Positions 4,800-5,561 of a stretch of 5,561 bases of DNA are shown here, piece after piece. The stretch is from Solirubrobacteraceae bacterium (GTDB lineage: Bacteria > Actinomycetota > Thermoleophilia > Solirubrobacterales > Solirubrobacteraceae), in the NCBI GenBank assembly GCA_017882405.1, contig JADGPO010000031.1, forward strand, positions 1-5,561. Direction: 5' to 3'. The position numbers and the translations under genes are program-made. Within the stretch, counting starts at the first letter, position 1; every line of letters begins with the position of its first letter. The notes below the pieces were generated by a model, which saw nothing but the letters and a program-made list of their open reading frames with translations, was not told where the DNA came from and ran no database searches.

Positions 4800-5561
4800 A
4801 TGCGCGGTGATGCCGACATCGCCAGGATCGGAGCGTTGGTCGCCGACCCGGCTCGCGCCCGAATGCTGATGGCGCTGGGCGACGGCCGCGCCCTGGCCGC
4901 CAGCGTCCTCGCCGACGAGGCCGGCGTGGCCGCCTCCACGGCCAGCTCGCACCTGGCCAAGCTCGTGGAGGGCGGGCTGCTCGACGTCCAGAGCCATGGA
5001 CGCCACCGATACTTCGCGCTGGCCAGCCCGCAGGTCGGCGCGCTGATCGAGACCCTCGCCGGGATGGCCCCGGCCGCCCCGGTGCGCTCGCTGCGCGAAG
5101 GCACCCGGGCCAACGCCCTGCGGAAGGCGCGCACGTGCTACGACCACCTGGCGGGCCGCCTGGGCGCCGGGCTGATGGGCGCCCTGCTGGAGCGAGACCT
5201 GCTCGTGGGCGGCGACGGCACGTTCGCGGCCGAGGCGGCCGAACGCGACCGGCTGTCGGCGCCGGGCTCAGACCACGACTACCGGCTGACCGAACGCGGG
5301 CGAGACGAGCTGAGCGAGTTCGGAATCGACCTCGACGCGCTCGCCGGGCGCTCGCGACCCCTGATCCGCTCCTGCGTGGACTGGTCGGAGCAGCGCCACC
5401 ACCTGGCGGGCGCGCTGGGAGCGGCGCTGGCGGACCGGATGCTGGAGCTCGGCTGGGTCAGCCGCGCGCGTCGAGGACGCGCCGTGCACATCAGCCAGGA
5501 GGGAGCTGAGGGGCTGGCTGAGAGGTTCGGCCTGGAGCTGGCGGCAGCAGCCCCAGGGTGA
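4800..5561 (+). CDS. ArsR-like winged-helix regulator with a duplicated C-terminal domain
   Basis: Predicted cytoplasmic regulator of 253 residues, about twice the length of a classic ArsR/SmtB protein. Residues 8-75 form the ArsR-type winged helix: DPARARMLMALGDG (16-29), helix-turn-helix VLADEAGVAASTASSHLAKL (36-55), then the wing with GRHRYFAL (67-74). The metal-binding ELCVCDL motif of metal sensors is absent, so arsenic or zinc sensing by that route is unlikely. Residues 111-183 and 190-250 look like two copies of one module (Cys-x-Asp, HLAG-x-LGA, a later Gly-x3-Leu and an FG-(I/L)-(D/E)-L end); they may sense a ligand. ATG 4800 is chosen because the fold begins right after it and an upstream start would run into the ABC gene. 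It diverges from the ABC exporter across 85 bases, so it probably represses that gene and itself. The stop codon is the last codon of the window. The inducer is unknown. Confidence 0.9.
   Translation: MRGDADIARIGALVADPARARMLMALGDGRALAASVLADEAGVAASTASSHLAKLVEGGLLDVQSHGRHRYFALASPQVGALIETLAGMAPAAPVRSLREGTRANALRKARTCYDHLAGRLGAGLMGALLERDLLVGGDGTFAAEAAERDRLSAPGSDHDYRLTERGRDELSEFGIDLDALAGRSRPLIRSCVDWSEQRHHLAGALGAALADRMLELGWVSRARRGRAVHISQEGAEGLAERFGLELAAAAPG

Noticed and set aside
4715..5134. Possible 140-residue N-terminal extension of the ABC exporter
   Set aside because: It would be antisense to the ArsR-like gene, is Arg/Ser/Ala-rich without a domain, and the ATG at 4714 has a good ribosome site and gives the usual family length.
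3651..5147. Open minus-strand frame of 498 codons beside the ABC frame
   Set aside because: Same strand but a different frame from the intact ABC exporter, which has all its ATPase motifs; no sign of a frameshift linking the two.

Overview
The window is high-GC DNA (about 70% G+C by eye) with almost all third codon positions G or C. Genes are tightly packed, and several regulators lack obvious Shine-Dalgarno sites. This, with an XRE/MmyB-type regulator and drug-exporter gene pairs, points to an actinobacterium (Actinomycetota). A soil lineage such as Streptomycetales or Thermoleophilia would fit, but nothing here fixes the genus. It looks like chromosomal DNA. I see no rRNA, tRNA, CRISPR array, insertion sequence, integrase or phage gene.

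Layout, left to right: (1) 45-884 (+), an XRE-family DNA-binding protein with a C-terminal MmyB-like ligand-binding domain; its true 5' end may lie outside the window. (2) 885-1002, an intergenic stretch with a long imperfect hairpin (902-956, terminator-like but without a T-tract), then a perfect GGTAC-N4-GTACC inverted repeat just before the next gene. (3) 1003-1596 (+), a TetR-family repressor, overlapping by one base (4) 1596-2876 (+), a 12-helix major facilitator (DHA1-like) exporter. (5) 2825-4714 (-), a complete ABC exporter half-transporter (membrane domain fused to ATPase), converging on the MFS gene with a 52-bp coding overlap. (6) 4715-4799, a short divergent regulatory region. (7) 4800-5561 (+), an ArsR-like winged-helix regulator with an unusual duplicated C-terminal half; its stop codon is the last three bases of the window.

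Functionally this reads as two separate regulator-exporter modules placed tail to tail. One is a TetR-MFS operon, probably autoregulated through the palindrome at 986-999. The other is an ArsR-like regulator divergent from an ABC exporter, probably acting on repeated ATCGAAA half-sites between them. The XRE/MmyB gene upstream is a third, probably independent regulator. The substrates of both exporters are unknown. Nothing here is a clearly new multi-gene system. The items most worth a second look are the internal duplication in the ArsR-like protein, the operator candidates, the 902-956 hairpin and the overlapping convergent gene ends.
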